Shown: positions 43,145 through 56,722, counted from the stretch's first letter. The stretch is DNA of 64,000 bases from Pholis gunnellus (GCA_910591455.2 OU342805.1:24770708-24834707); one strand, 5' to 3'. Made by a program: numbers and translations. Notes: generated by a model from the letters alone, not told the origin.

Positions 43145-43226
43145 ATTGACCTTGTAGGTGACAGCAGCTCCTCTGATGATCAGACACTAAACTGACTTCA
43201 GGTTCGACCTCCAGACCTTTTTATAA
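43145..43226 (-). promoter_or_regulatory. pth4 TATA promoter and noncoding first exon
   Basis: The minus strand shows CTTTATAAAAAGG (TATA at about 43218-43225), followed about 30 bases downstream by a likely start near 43193 and a donor CAAT|GTAAGTAGAG at 43145. The coding exon's acceptor is at 42519 (TTTCTTCCAG|AAG ATG). A TATA promoter with a short leader exon is usual for PTH genes. A (CA)n array at 43235-43288 lies immediately upstream. Confidence 0.65.
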
Positions 43227-43235
43227 AGCCCCCTG

Positions 43236-43278
<43 letters not shown>

Positions 43279-43734
43279 CACACACACCTCCTACAGAATT
43301 AAGACTCTCAACAGACTCAAAGTGGGGCGTTTGATTTGCTTGTGAAACTAACGTCAGCACCGCCATCATCTCTCTGACACGTGATTCTTGTGTCTGTTAA
43401 AGAGATCAAACATTCTCCGGGTAATTTGTGAGGATAAAATCCGGAGCAGCCTCCTGCACCTCGGTGTGACGGGGGGGGAGGTTTACACACTCGCAGATAA
43501 CTCTTTACATAATCAGGTGTTTTTGAAAAGGAGGATAAAATTCAATTGAGGGATTATCATTTCTCTATTTTCTGGTCTAATCCATCCGGTTCCTCTCGGA
43601 GAGCTTCAGGAGTCTGACAAAGAGGAATTTATAAAAATGTTTTTTATTGATGTTTGAGGGTGCAAACACACGGCAGTGAGTCAGTGAGGATAAACTGAAC
43701 GTCAGCAAGCTGTCAGCTCAGGTTTAAACTTTTG

Positions 43735-44553
43735 GTAGCACTTTGTATGACGCCAATGTCTATAAACATACTTATAATACATACATACTGTTTACTATAT
43801 GTATAATTAATGCATTATAATCTGCTTATAGCGCTGGATGATTATAGCAGTAAGCAATCATAAATATACATAATGCTTTATAAAAAATAATCACAACTCA
43901 TGATAAAACATTTTAGACTTATAATCATAATACTTTACAATTGCTGGTCATAGTTGTAATACATATTAATCAGTCATCAATTTTATTATGAACACTTATA
44001 ATGCATAAGTTACTCTATAAGTGGTCATTGTTCACTGTAAATAAACATAATATTTTACAAAGTTTTTGTTACTTCTAATCTTTTTATAATACATCATAAT
44101 GCCGTTATGATGCATTATAATGTGATTACACTCTTGTGGTCATTGTTTGTTTTAAGTAAAGTAAACATTGATTTTACAATTCTTTGCGTGTTGTTCTTGC
44201 ATAGATTTCATGATATTTCTTTACCCAATTTAAAGCAAACAATGACCACTTAATTAAAGTAACTTATAATCACACTATAATGCATCATAACGTGATTATG
44301 ATGCATTATAAAAATATTGTAAAATAATACAACTATGGAAATTGTAATGAACTATGATCCTTGTAGAGACATGCAGCAATTAAGAAGTATTATGATTCTT
44401 GACCATAATTCACTATAAAATGCTTCACAATGAGTTATGATTATTGTTATAAAGCATTGTTCATATTAATACTATGATTATATAGCACTATAACCCGTTT
44501 ATAAGGCGGTATATCTTCATAATGAGTTGACGTTGATGTCATAGAAAGTGAAC
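43735..44553. mobile_element. Fold-back (palindromic) hAT-like MITE, about 819 bp
   Basis: The left end GTAGCACTTTGTATGACG pairs with the right end GTCATAGAAAGTGAAC. The flanks carry a matching AACTTTTG (43727-43734 and 44555-44562, or a 9-bp match with one more A), fitting an 8-bp hAT-type target duplication. The interior is an imperfect hairpin almost end to end. Complementary pairs include CTTATAGCGCT with AGCACTATAA, AATCACAACTCATG with AATGAGTTATGATT, and GATGCATTATAATGTGATTA with TAATCACACTATAATGCATC around a centre near 44190. No coding capacity. Confidence 0.75.
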
Positions 44554-44570
44554 AAACTTTTGTGGACACA

Positions 44571-44797
44571 GTTCTTTCTGTGGTTGAGATGCTTGTTGCC
44601 TGGAGCTCCTTCACGTTGAAACCACCTCCTCCTCTAATGAACCGCCGGTAAACTGAAGTCTCTGGTTGCCGCGGTGTCATCACAGTCACCGTTAGAAACT
44701 CAGTCGTCTTGACAACACCTTCCAGGACTCCATCCCCTCCGTGACAAACGAAGGCTGCCAGCAGAGGCTCGTGGGCGGAGAGAAGCAGCGAGGACAA
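44571..44797 (-). other. Unassigned open stretch beside the fold-back element
   Basis: A minus-strand frame free of stops for about 75 codons outside the transposon. Its composition is not low-complexity and includes GGDGVLEGVVKTTEFLTVTV. There is a plausible ATG but no family resemblance, no partner exon, and its 3' end runs into the MITE. It may be chance or an exon remnant. Confidence 0.15.
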
Positions 44798-45224
44798 GTG
44801 ATTTCATCCATTAGAGAGTAAATGAAGAAAGTCAAAGACAAACGACGGTGGACAGAGAAGAAAGAGAGATCTGGTGAGAAGGAAAAGAAGAAGAGAAGAA
44901 ACTAATCAGCATGTCTCATGTCTCACAGCATGAAAGCACAAAGCCCGACACAGAGCCTGTATTTATACTTTTTATAAATTTAGGAGAAACAGCAATTTAT
45001 CACATTTCTTATGACTCTGAAATCTCTGAAGTCAAGTCAGATTAGATCCAAGATGGCCGCAGTGCAGAAACACCTTCTGACACGTTTTAGAGAAAGTGTG
45101 TAAAACATCCCTGTGATGAATAAAACGATATTATGTTCATTTCAATTGAATATTTGACAGGATGTTGCACCACTTTTCTTTTTCCTTTTTATCAAATGAA
45201 GCTGCTTTGATTTAGTTTCAAATC

Positions 45225-45390
45225 ACTTATCTGCACTACTCAGATCTTTTAGTACATATAGTATTTACATCAAAATATCCTTAAGTATCAAAAGTAAAAG
45301 AACTCATGCAGAATGGCCCATTTCAGAATCATATATATGTTATATTACTGGATTAAAATGATGCATTAATGTGTTCATCACTTTGATGTT
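45225..45390. repeat. Teleost dispersed repeat ('cagaatggcccatttcagaat' type)
   Basis: Contains CTTAAGTATCAAAAGTAAAAGAACT, then GCAGAATGGCCCATTTCAGA, then TTACTGGATTAAAATGATGCATTAATG, a well-known spiny-rayed fish repeat. It is the same family as 38690-39245 and 10130-10480. Confidence 0.75.
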
Positions 45391-47940
45391 GCAGTAAGTC
45401 AGCTTCGCATGTCATACCTGGTGCTTCATTGCACTTTTTCCGGGGTCCAGACATGTGGTCATTGCCTCTCTGCTGCTTTCATTTTCTTGTTCTTTTGTCG
45501 AGCCCATTTTCACAGAGTTCGTCGGGCTGCAGCTCACTTTACATCTTCACATTAGAGGCACATCTTGGGGATGATAACGATAACATTATTCATCATGTAT
45601 ATACATATATAACTAGTATTGTCAGTGATTTGTCAGTAAGTAAATTGCTGTACTTGATCCCATTTAAGAGTCAACCTTTGTTGCTGAAGAGTCTGAAGCT
45701 CTTGATTTACCAATCTCATCCACATTACCGGCTAAAACACAGAGTCACAGAGTCAGAGGTAGTCCAGTATTTCAGCATTTAAGTGTCTAAAATCTGTGAC
45801 ATTCAGTCAAAGCTGATCAGGGAGCTAGGTGTCTATCACGTTGATATTTGTTGCCATCAGTTTGGTTGATTTACAGAATAAAATGTCATTAATGTCCCTC
45901 ATCATCCAGAGTCAGCTGTGATTTGTAAACCTGGTGTTCTGCAGCAGGAGGCCCGTCTGGTGTAAAGCAGCGAGTGTCCACGTGGTGGCAGTGTTGCACT
46001 GAGCAGCTGATGAAGAAGACATATTTGTCTGATATGTATAAAATACTGATAGACAGCGCTCCCTAGAAGTGGAGGTGTTCATTACAGCCACTATATTCTC
46101 AGAGCCTGACCAGTAACAGAGCTAAAGATGACAAGTTTACCCTGACAATGGCTCCAAAGGAAAGATCATGGGGTCAATCACATCTAAAGGAGGTACATAC
46201 AGGTATGTACAAACATACTGTACAGGTATATACTGTATATATGTATATATGTATAGCAGTTTCAAATGTCCAGTTCCCCTCATCAGCAGCTCTTTTCGTT
46301 GGCTCTTTTGTCCCGAGGAGCGGACCAATTAGTGCCTTGACACCGAGACCAGACCAGAACCAGGGTCAGGCCAGATCCTCATGATATTCAGTCTAATCAG
46401 GTCTGTTAGCCTCCCGTTGTGTTGCTGCAGGTCTCAGATCTGTGTGTCACTTTACCAGATCTCTCTCTCTCTCTCTCTTTCAGTCTCCACTGCTTTTAGA
46501 ATCGGGTCTATTCCTCCTCGAGTCCGTTTAGATTGAATCTGACTATGTCTGACTATGACATAATTAATACACATGTATTAATTATGCCTTGAAAAGCACC
46601 AAGTGTGGCCAAAAACGTTGAGCTTAGTGTGCGGCCATCTTCTTCTTAATATATATATGACCGACCTCTTTTCTTCGGAGTGCGTTCACTAGACAACCTT
46701 TACAGCTAAGCCATGTTACCTCATGACCTTTTATCAAAGGTTGCTCATGTCACCTGTCACTTTAACCAAACAGTGATGCTCCCTCCACAGATACCTTTTA
46801 CAGTCATAAAGAGGTAAAAATATCCAGAATATTTACAACAAAAAGCTAAAACTTGTTGTCAACATGAATGATTCACAGCTGGGTTTACATGCTAACGTAG
46901 TGATGACCGAAGACGTCGGCACATTAATGTGATCTCTGGGTTTGAATCCTGAAAGTTCTCTGCTGGTAATCGTGGCCTTCAACCACCTCTCTGTGAAAAT
47001 AATATCGATACTTTCTGGACTCTTGATTCACTCTTAACAAAAAGATACCTGAAAACAGAGACACTCTAGACTCTTCACAGCCTTTATAGACAGTTTCTGA
47101 GCACGTCCAACTGGTAAGAGGCCTCCGGGTTAGACCCAGGACACGCTGGAGAGATTTTATATTTTGGCTGGTCTGGAAGTATCATGCCAGACTTTTGAAA
47201 ACCACACAATACCTATCCTTACATGTATTTGTATATACACTGTATATACGTGTGTATATACCTGTGGTCACTGTTGGCTGAGGTCTTTTCATAGGATTGG
47301 TTGAGAATAAGGAATATTAAACCTTAAATTGGACATATGAAAAACTATCGTGCTTGTTCACATACATTTGGGTCAACCCAGTCAGATCATTGTGGTTTCC
47401 CTAAATCATAAAACATTGATTGACTCAGCAAAGCCAATTAGATCGTCACATGCAGGCTCATTAAAATATAACGCCACAGTCTGAGTATCTCCACCCACGG
47501 CTTGAGATTCATCTGTCAAAGCTGCAGCATATTTCAGATAGAGAGGGTGAATACAGGTATATTCAGACAGACAGTTTGAGAACTATTAAGTGTTTGTTTT
47601 AAAACATTAAAGCATGTAAACATGTTCTGGTAGAACAGAACACAAGCATAACGAGCGCGATATGTCCTTCTTTAATACTTCATCGTGATCTCTTAAAGCT
47701 GCTCTCTTAATGGACAAGAAGTCTAAAAGTATTTAAACTGTTGCTCTCGACTAAGACATTCTGGGATTTCCAGTTCAAAGTTATTCAATGTTAATCATTT
47801 ATGAGGCGTTATGGTCATTCCTCTCCCAGAAGAAGCCATTCATTCAGTACGTAAAAGAAAAATATATCAATAATCTAAATAATAAGCAAATTCAAAATCT
47901 GTAGAAAGAAATCTTTCCAAAAAATCACAAATTGACACCG
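45391..47940. other. Intergenic DNA, no gene recognised
   Basis: AT-rich, with a few TA and TATG microsatellites (46230-46255, 47230-47265) and a (CT)n at 46461-46480. No exon matches a known family. It separates pth4, which points left, from the atp2b gene, whose 3' end also points left. Confidence 0.4.
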
Positions 47941-48559
47941 ATGTATTTGAAATTCCAATGGCTTTATTTTATGTATATAGATTTGTATATATTTATATAT
48001 ATTTATATATATTATATATATTATATATATATACTTATGTCACAACTTTTACTCAGTTGCTTGATTATCATCTTTTGTTCAGCTTAAGTTCAAACGACAT
48101 GACACTAAGACCAAAGGCATTCCACATGATCATATCTTACAAAAGAGTAAAGAAAACAACATGACACACACACGCACACACATACATACACACATCAATG
48201 TACAGGTGTCGTGGTTCTGTTTGTAGAAAGAACTGAAAAATAAAAAGCAGATAAAGAGACGAGAGACGAGCAGACAGAGTGAGAGTGTGAGGGAGAGAAC
48301 GTGAGAAACCAGATGAACCACTGGAGCCTAACTGGAGGATTCTGTTGCATAGATTGAAGCAAACAGGAGGAGGATGTTTGATGGAAACGGACAGGATGAG
48401 AGTGACACACACACATGCACACACACACACACACACATGCACACACACACATACTTAGGGAAGCACAGGAAGTTTTATTTTGTCTCCCAAACAAATCACC
48501 GTGAGGCTCAGAATCTGCCAGACAGGACGACTGAAGACATGGAGGTCGAGTCATTTTGA

Positions 48560-48862
48560 GCTAAATGCTAACGCCAGCATGCTAACATGCTGATGTTAAG
48601 CAGGTAGAATATTTACCATCTTAGTTTACATAACACATAGCACTAACTAACTAGCAGGCTGATGGGGAAACAAAATGAAGACTTTGATCTGATGATGGCG
48701 CTAAATTCAGAGTCAGAGAAATGATTTATGAACCTCACGATGGCGCTAGAGGAAGAGTCAGAGAATCACCAAAGTCAGACGGATTCATCCTCTGGGGAAC
48801 ATGAATGTCTTAACGAAATGTAATGACAGTTGTTGAGATATTTCAGTCCAGACCAAAGAAAT
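48560..48862. repeat. Teleost dispersed repeat ('atgctaacgccagcatgctaacatgctgatg' type)
   Basis: It begins GCTAAATGCTAACGCCAGCATGCTAACATGCTG and later carries GATGGCGCTA, AATCACCAAAGTCAG, GGATTCATCCTCTGGGGAAC, ATGAATGTCT and GTTGTTGAGATATTTCAGTC, in the order known from a very abundant percomorph repeat. GATGGCGCTA with its AGAGTCAGAG follow-on is present twice, so a small internal duplication exists. Confidence 0.85.
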
Positions 48863-49324
48863 AATTTGACTACTTTGACACCAAACACAAGTGAATAAAG
48901 GATTGACTTTGTCCTCATCAGAAGGCTTTGAAACGACATTTAGGAAAAAAATGTACTGAAAATATAAAACTATAAATGAACCGATAGCTGAATAAAGAAA
49001 ATCACAAAAAACTTGGATTCATGGTCTCCATGTTTCTTGAATCCTGGCCGCCAGACAAGCGTCTCGACACACTCGGTTGCACTTTAACGTGACCACAAAG
49101 TCCAACGTTCACTCACATCGATGCAAAACGTTAAACGCTGTCAACACAGTCGCCATGACGGACATTTCTACAGCCGAAAGAAAAACCAAAAGGTCAATAA
49201 ATACATTTGTTCGGATATGTGATACAGATTTCTAATTTAAAGAGGACTGTTACATTTAAGTCAGAAGTTTGTATCCAACAGATAAACTGACCCGATGTAC
49301 TCTGGTAGATTATCACTCAATGTT

Positions 49325-49460
49325 CTTTAAAGAAATGCTCTTGTTCTCCGTCTTTCCTGTGTCCGAGTCAGTGATATGACAAGACCATGTTTAGCATAGC
49401 TTAGCACAAAGACTGGAAGCAGGGGGAAACTGCTAGCGTGTCTCCGTCAAAAGAGAGAAA
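49325..49460. repeat. Teleost dispersed repeat ('gcttagcacaaagactggaagc' type)
   Basis: TAGCATAGCTTAGCACAAAGACTGGAAGCAGGGGGAAACTGCTAG followed by CGTGTCTCCGTC. Same family and orientation as 20810-20965. Confidence 0.75.
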
Positions 49461-50664
49461 ATCTAATTTAGAAATGTAGGAATAGAAATCTAAAAAGAGG
49501 AGATTTTGTGGCTTTAGCAGTTTTTTTTGTTGGTGACTTGTGGTTTTTACATCCCGGCAGGATTACATTTTTAATCTTTTTTTGCAGTGAATAATCAGAT
49601 AAAAATCTGTCGTCAGATCACAACGTGAACCGAGCCTGATCAATAAAATCAGTTTGAACACATGGATACGGAAACGATGTTTTTATAAAGATCACGTCAA
49701 TTTGGCTATTAAAGAATTGTAATAAGCGGGATATTTTCACTGGAGCTAAAACGAGAAGTCAAAATAAGAGTTAGTGTTAATTTTCTGTCAGTCAATTAAT
49801 CTGCAACTATTTTGATAATCAATGTCAAACCTTTTTGGATTTTAGCTTCTCTAACGTGAGGATTTGCCGCTTTTATTCATCACATATGAAGATAAACTGA
49901 ATATCTTTGGGTTTTGAACACATGGAGTCATTTGCCACATTTTAGCCAAAACTATATATTGATAAATCCAAAAACAATTGGGAAGAATTATCAATATTGA
50001 AATGAATTCTTAGTTGCAGCCAAACACACTACAGCTGAAAAATAAACTTGTCAGTTCACTCTGGTGGACGAACTAAACTTCTAAATGAAAATGTCCTATC
50101 AGCCAACATATTGATCCATACACTGATTTATCTGTGACAAATAAAATCAGCCGACATATCGTTCGCGCTCCAACACGATCAGACACTTTTTCAGGTGAGC
50201 AACAAACTCCATTATCCCCCGTTTTTCTCCCAAAACCTGGACCAGCAGAGGGAAGCAGGAGGATGATGGATCATGGAGATCAATGGATGTGATCGGTGAG
50301 ATGATGACACCTGCTGAGCAGAAGCCCACCTGAATGTTTCAGGCCTGTTAACTGTCATCGTCTCTCTCCTCCTCCTCCTCCTCCTCCTCTCACGGCACAG
50401 ATGAGTGGGTGATGAGTTCAGGAGAATCCGAAAATCTCTGTGTTTGTGTGCGTTTGAGGACGAGAGGATGAAACAGTGAAGGATGAGCTGACAGATCGGT
50501 TACAAGTTATTCAGTTTCTGGATAAATGAGACGATGGGAACAAAAAAAAAAGAAGAAGAATCTTCCATCTTTCATCAATCCATCCATCAGAAGTCACACA
50601 GTTTTAATTTGCTCAGTGTGTTTCACCTCACAGTGCAAATACAGGCGTGTGTGTGTGTGTCTAA

Positions 50665-50695
<31 letters not shown>

Positions 50696-51125
50696 GTTGC
50701 ATGTGTTTGGGGGCGTGTATTTGAGATTAATCTGGTAAAAACAAGTCAACATTTTTGGGATGTTTCATTCCATACTAAAACATGCAGAACACAGAACATT
50801 GAACACATATACTGAACAGTTAGTTTTATCCAAATGCAGTATCTCTTTTTGTTTTATATATATATATAGATATATATATATCTATATATATATCTCTTTT
50901 CGCACAGAGTGGCTTTAGGCTACACAGAACACGACAGAACCAATCGCACCAGGTTGGACATATTGCTTTAAACCACCAAATGTTTGTATATATGTCATGC
51001 ATGCCACATAGATGATATTATGTTTGTACAAAAATAACACCAACAGCCTATTACTGTGTATCATAGTAATTACAGAAAACAAATCTTTTTCAGTCTTTTT
51101 TGCAGTGAAGTTCAACTGAGAAACC

Positions 51126-51156
<31 letters not shown>

Positions 51157-52560
51157 TCTATGTATTTGTATCCAATATATACACACACGTGTACATATAT
51201 ACTAGATATAAATATATAGAGATAATATATATACATATATAGATATATATGTTGAGTGGTTATGACTTTTCCATTTGTGATATTCCAGTTTGTTTGAACC
51301 ATTTTTTCCCGTGATTGTTGAAGTGGATGTGAAGGTTCTCCAAAGAATTCCTTAAGATCCGACAACAGGAAGCTGTTCTGAGAGAAAAAAGGCAGTGCTC
51401 TGAGGAGGAAGCAGTCAAAAATGCAACAATGACTGGATAAGAGGAGAGTTCCTTTTCCACACAGAAGTCCGGTTGGAAAACTGAGATCTTCTGAACTCTG
51501 CGTCTCTGATGGCGGGCCTGTACTGTGCACCTGGTGTGAGATATATGAGGGCAACCAGTCCAAAAGACGACCACCACAGCCACAGAAAGGCCATGGCAAG
51601 AGCAGAGGGACAATCTTATCCAGGTGGCAGGAAAAGGGGGGAGGGGAGGGGAGGGTCATGTGACTGCAAACTTTCTAAAAACAAACTTGTGCAGAAGAAG
51701 AAAAGGAAACAACTTTGGCAGAACATCCTTAAAGCTTTGCTGGGTGATGATTGGCTGATTGCCCCCCCCCCCTCCTCCCCTCCCCTGACACAGACAGCAG
51801 GTACACTTCATCCCCTTATATGACAATATTTACATTGTACTGACTGTAGGAGCACAGTTGTTCTATATCTGTTCAGCAGTTGAACCCAAAAAGAAAGAGG
51901 AAAAAACGTGTCATCGTTTTGGAAAAAGGTGCGTCTCGTTTAGACGGCAGGAAGAGGAAGTGATGTCACGAGCGCTTTTAACAGTCCTGCTCTCTCTCCC
52001 GAGAAATGTTTCTGATGGCATCTGTGATTGCGGCTGTGTCCCGTCACGGGCTGCGCCTCCTTTAACGTCCAAATTTCATGACCAAATCCCCCAAAAAGTG
52101 CCGTCTTCTTGTTCTTTGGTCTAAAATTTAGACAACTCAACCTGAGGTCCGGGGCCGCCCCGAACCTTTTTGGGTCCCTAGTGTTAATTAGACGGACCCC
52201 TCACCCCTCACACCCCATCTGTATGCAAACATGTACAGCAGCAGTTAACCATGACAGAAGACAAACATTTAAATGAACAAAAACTGTTTGGCTGTGAAAT
52301 GCAAGAAAAATACCCAAATTTAAACCTCATGGCAACCCCACAACTTAAAGGTATTACAGCTGCTGGTCACAGTATTTAAAAGCATCTTTAAATACCGACA
52401 TGGCATTGACCGAGGAACTCAGAGAGTGGCCCATGTTAGTGAAGGTTCTCATGGGTCCAACTGGTTTCTAGCAACCGAGACTGGACCCGAGACCCGAGAC
52501 GAGCTGGGTTCAGATTATATTCAGTCTGATCGGGTCCAGTAGGGCCCTGCGGTGTTATAG

Positions 52561-53024
52561 TCTAAGGGCCCTTTCACAAGCCAAAGTACTTTTGGTTGGA
52601 CCGAATCAGAGTAACATTGATTTAACTTTTTGGTCTTTTTTCTATTTAGTCTGGTTCGCTAATTAAAGCAGAACAAATAAAACAATACATATTGCTGTTG
52701 GAGTTTCTTTCCCTTTGAGTCGGCACTGATCTACTGTGAGCACAAATCCCTTCTCCAGTTTATCTTGAGTGACTTTAAAACACATTTTTGTGGACTTTAT
52801 CCAGCATGTTCTCTTCGGCCCAGATGTCAATGAAACATTGGTCGGTCATCTCCCAATCATGTTGACCTGCGCAGGTAGCCTGCTTTGTTTTGGTCACTTC
52901 ACTGCAACCGAACCGCACTAGGGCTCGATTGGTAACAGTCCGAGACCGCCTCTTGCTAACGGCCTGTACCGGTTGTTTTGGTTTGAAAAGGACCAACTGT
53001 TGGCTTGAGAAAGCACCCTAACTG
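52561..53024. mobile_element. Candidate MITE with 'agggccctttcacaagccaa' termini, about 460 bp
   Basis: The left end AGGGCCCTTTCACAAGCCAA pairs with the right end, whose complement is AGGGTGCTTTCTCAAGCCAA, an imperfect inverted repeat of about 20 bp. Just inside, TTTTGGTTGGACCGAA is mirrored by TTGGTCCTTTTCAAACC. Elements starting AGGGCCCTTTCACA are common non-autonomous elements in fish. No clear target duplication was seen. Confidence 0.6.
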
Positions 53025-55132
53025 TCCATGAGTCCCTTTTTTTTTGGGATCGGAGCCCTTGGACCTACAACGGGACTAAGATCGTCTTAAGATGCTGTGG
53101 AGAAACAGGGACCAGGCCTCTTTTAAAAAACAAACAATAAGAATTAAGCACGTTGGGTTCAGGTTTTCTTTTCATGGGCCCACTTCAAAGACCTCGAGGG
53201 AATTTTTTTTTAATGATTGGGGCCGGCTCCGCTTTGGTCCTCAGGTTGCTCTCTCAAGTTCCGGGTCCGTAAAGACACACCTTCACAGGCCACGCCTCCT
53301 CTCAACAGAGGCGGGGCCTGAAGCGGGACACAGCTGTCATCCTCTTTCAAAGCCGTCAGCTCCGACACCAGTCAGTTGGAAAACGGCATCAGTCCACTCA
53401 TTCAAAGAAATCAGTCGTAGTGGCTTCAAAGTACAGAAACAAAGAAACCCAGAGGTTGGATAAATAATTATACACTCCAATTTAATGTTTGATACAGTTA
53501 GCTGTATTCACGTTGCATTGGCTGCACTCTAATGGAGTCGGATAACTGCGGAATCACATAGCGTGTAGTGTGTCACAACATGTTAGATAAAGTGAATATA
53601 CTCATGTAAAAGGGGGCTAATGAGACTAGACTGTTGAGATTCCAATTGAGCGGCCGACAGGAAGTAAACAAGTCACTGCAGGTTTCTGAGCCCTAACATC
53701 AGGTGACCAAGACGACACACGTGGCATAAATATTAGAGAGCTGTAAAAAGACATCCACGTTCATCTCATTCATGTACTGTACTGTCACCAAACTCTTCAG
53801 CCTATACATATATATTCATATATCTCCAAAATATTAAAAAGTACTTAATATAAAAATACAGAAGAGTTGTAAAAAATGAGCAAAACATTGAATTTTATAT
53901 GAAAACCATGCAAGAAAGATTCCCCATTCAGTTAAATAGTAACTCTAAGATTCAGGAAAGCAAGGGAATGAAAGGGAAGCGGTCGAATGAGAGAAGTGCA
54001 GGCGAACTGCCACCCACTTGCTTTTCATGTAAACATTGTAGAGGTCCTTTAAACTTGGTTCGGCAGTGACGACTGAAGATTTTCTCCTTGCTTTTTGGTC
54101 GTGTTTGGAGTAAAGGGCCGGGGGAGGGGGGGAGGGGGGGGTCGAGGGGTGAGAAAGTCCAAAGGAAACCTCGATAACAATGAGATAAAAAAACAATACA
54201 GACAACCTATAAAATATGGCTCTGAGTTACATAGAAAAAGCTCATCAGAGGGGAGAGGAAGAACCTAGTCATGACAAAAAGTTGGAAATATGGCAGTAGT
54301 AGCACACAGGTTGATGGCTGCTAGTCAGACTAAGAGGGGGTTACACACAACGCTGCTTCTGATTGGAAGATGATTCCTTCCTCTTTTAAGACAGTAATCT
54401 GCAGGACAACGGCAGGCAGGAAGTACTGAGCGGCGGACACGCGGTGGATTTAACTCTACAGGCTGACTGGTGACATCATCAGTCTGTCGCCTGTCGATCA
54501 AACACAGCACAGTGGTAAGATGCATGATGATGACGATGAAGATCAAACATCTTCTCTGCTGCTGGCTGTGTGACGTCACCGATTGAATTTCTGTTCGTAA
54601 AATCTGACAAACGAGGGAACAGAAAACGTGAGAACTGGTACTAAGATTTGTCTCAAGCGCAGACAAGACGGTGCCGACTCTGTTCAGAGACCCGTCAACT
54701 TCCTGTCTGTTCGGACTGAACGTCCTGCACCGTGACCCAAAACGGACTCGTCGATACTGAAGCCCTCTGGACCGACTCTGCCAACTGAGACTCACGATCC
54801 ATCAGTCAATCTATGTCCAGAACACACTGCGAGGATTATACATCCCAACTGGTCTGGGAACACCAAGGGATCCACCAGGAAGAGCTTCAAGATAAGCCTG
54901 GGATACCTTTCTAAGTGTCTATGTGACATCACGAGAATCGAGCTGTCGGGCGAGGTTATCTGTAACCCAGATCTAAACGAGCAGAATGAATCGAACTCTA
55001 GGATTAAAAGGAGGGCTTTTATTTTGAAGAGACACAGAGATGAATGGCAGTAGTGTTCAGGCTCAGTTTGGAGAGTCCAATCCGGAAGGATGTGAGCTAA
55101 ATGTTTAGTCGACTCTTAACCAAATTACAGTT

Positions 55133-55460
55133 AGCGGCACAGTGGGGCAGTGTTTAGCGATGGGGGGGGGGGGGGGGGGTCGCCTCACAGTGTCACGGTC
55201 ACAGGTTGTCACTTTTGATTGGTTGTCACACTTCAATATGAGACTGTCAGAGGAGGGGAGGAGGAGGAAGGAGACAAGCTGGAATATTTCAGGTTCTAGT
55301 TCAAGGCTGCGTCCTTTCTTTCGGTTGAAAGTTAAGCGTATGTTGTGGCCTCATGTTCTCTGCTGTGACACCAGCAAGAAAGGCACCACAGGCCGACTGG
55401 GAGAACCCGCCGTCTACCCGATGAGAGCTGGGATCGGCTCCAGCTCCCTCCTATACATGG
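55133..55460. repeat. Degraded teleost repeat ('ggcacagtgg...gagctgggatcggctccagc')
   Basis: The left part GCGGCACAGTGGGGCAGTGTTTAGC, then a G18 run, then CGCCTCACAGTGTCACGG, and the right part GATGAGAGCTGGGATCGGCTCCAGC, correspond in order to the two ends of an abundant fish repeat ('cggcacagtggtgcagtggttagc ... cagctgggataggctccagc'). The middle is replaced or strongly diverged. Confidence 0.65.
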
Positions 55461-56206
55461 GTGAGTCAGATTTAAGATCACACGCAGAGCATGGAGACCG
55501 CCACTGTAGTATGCAAGTAATGATGGGTCTGTTTTTGTCCCGTAGTGCCAACAGGAAGTTCAGTCGTACAGACAGGAAGTTAAATTTGCTCAGAAATGAT
55601 GCTGCTGCAGACTAACACACACATAAGGTCGTTGAAAACAGAATCCCAAATATTCATTCCTAAATTATCATGCGACTCAACACGAATGAAACATAACATG
55701 CATCCTACAGAACAAGAGCCACGCTCCTGTTTTCCTATCGACACGGGACGTAGTGGGGGGGGGGGGGGGTCAGAGAGAACCAGAACCCGGACTGGATGAG
55801 ATGAGGTCGGACCCCCGCTGAGCAGAGAGCCAGCCCTCTCTGGACGCCGCCATGTTGGATATTTTAGGAGGGGTAGTAAACATTCTGTCCTTCCACATGC
55901 AACACGGCTGATTAAAAAATAAAAACCAACACATACAGACACGATAAAGGGAAGAACATTTCTTTTAACAGTTGAACCTTGAACACTGTAGTGTCAAACA
56001 TTCTCAGACGCTTGAATCAACCATCAATTAACATTCGTCAGAGGTTTTTTAAAAACAAAAAAAAGGAAAAAAAAAAAAGAAAATTTACATTTTTGCATTT
56101 ACCTAAAAATCTTCTGATCACCAAAACCCCGGCTGTTAGCTGTGTAGAGGAGCGGAAAAGCGTATGTACACGAGAATCACTGCACTCTTTGTAAAGTTCT
56201 GTGCCG

Positions 56207-56211
56207 CTTTT

Positions 56212-56242
<31 letters not shown>

Positions 56243-56282
56243 AGAGAGCGAGAGAGAGAGAGCGAGAGAGAGAGAGAGAGAT
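56207..56282. repeat. (GA)n repeat
   Basis: An imperfect GA array with GCGA and ACAGA interruptions. It lies in the probable atp2b 3'UTR, where the transcript would carry (CU)n. Confidence 0.9.
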
Positions 56283-56451
56283 ACGCCGGAATGAAGCAAG
56301 TACAGAACACGACATGCTGCTGCGAGTCCCGCGAAGATCGAACCCAACGTAGTTGAAATGCTTTTCAAAAAAGGATCATCGAGTAAAAAATATACATGAA
56401 TGGACAAAGACGGGCCTTCCAACGGTGGAGACTCTGGACTCCACCCTCTGA

Positions 56452-56521
<70 letters not shown>

Positions 56522-56635
56522 TGTGTGTAGGGTGATGTTGGTGGAGGAACAAACTTACAGGCAGAACGACGCCACAGTCAGTATGAAAGACACAACGTGG
56601 CAGGAATGACTGAGGGGGGTGAAGACAATGTGAAG

Positions 56636-56722
<87 letters not shown>
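56452..56722. repeat. Two (GT)n microsatellites, 56452-56519 and 56638-56720
   Basis: Two uninterrupted GT arrays of about 68 and 83 bp, 120 bp apart, within 400 bases after the atp2b stop codon. On the transcript they read (CA)n, a known hnRNP L binding sequence. The open Cys/Val frames across them are not genes. Confidence 0.97.

Noticed and set aside
44447..44797. A 116-codon minus-strand frame as a gene
   Set aside because: Its 3' third lies inside the fold-back transposon and it lacks a recognisable domain; kept only as a low-confidence open stretch.
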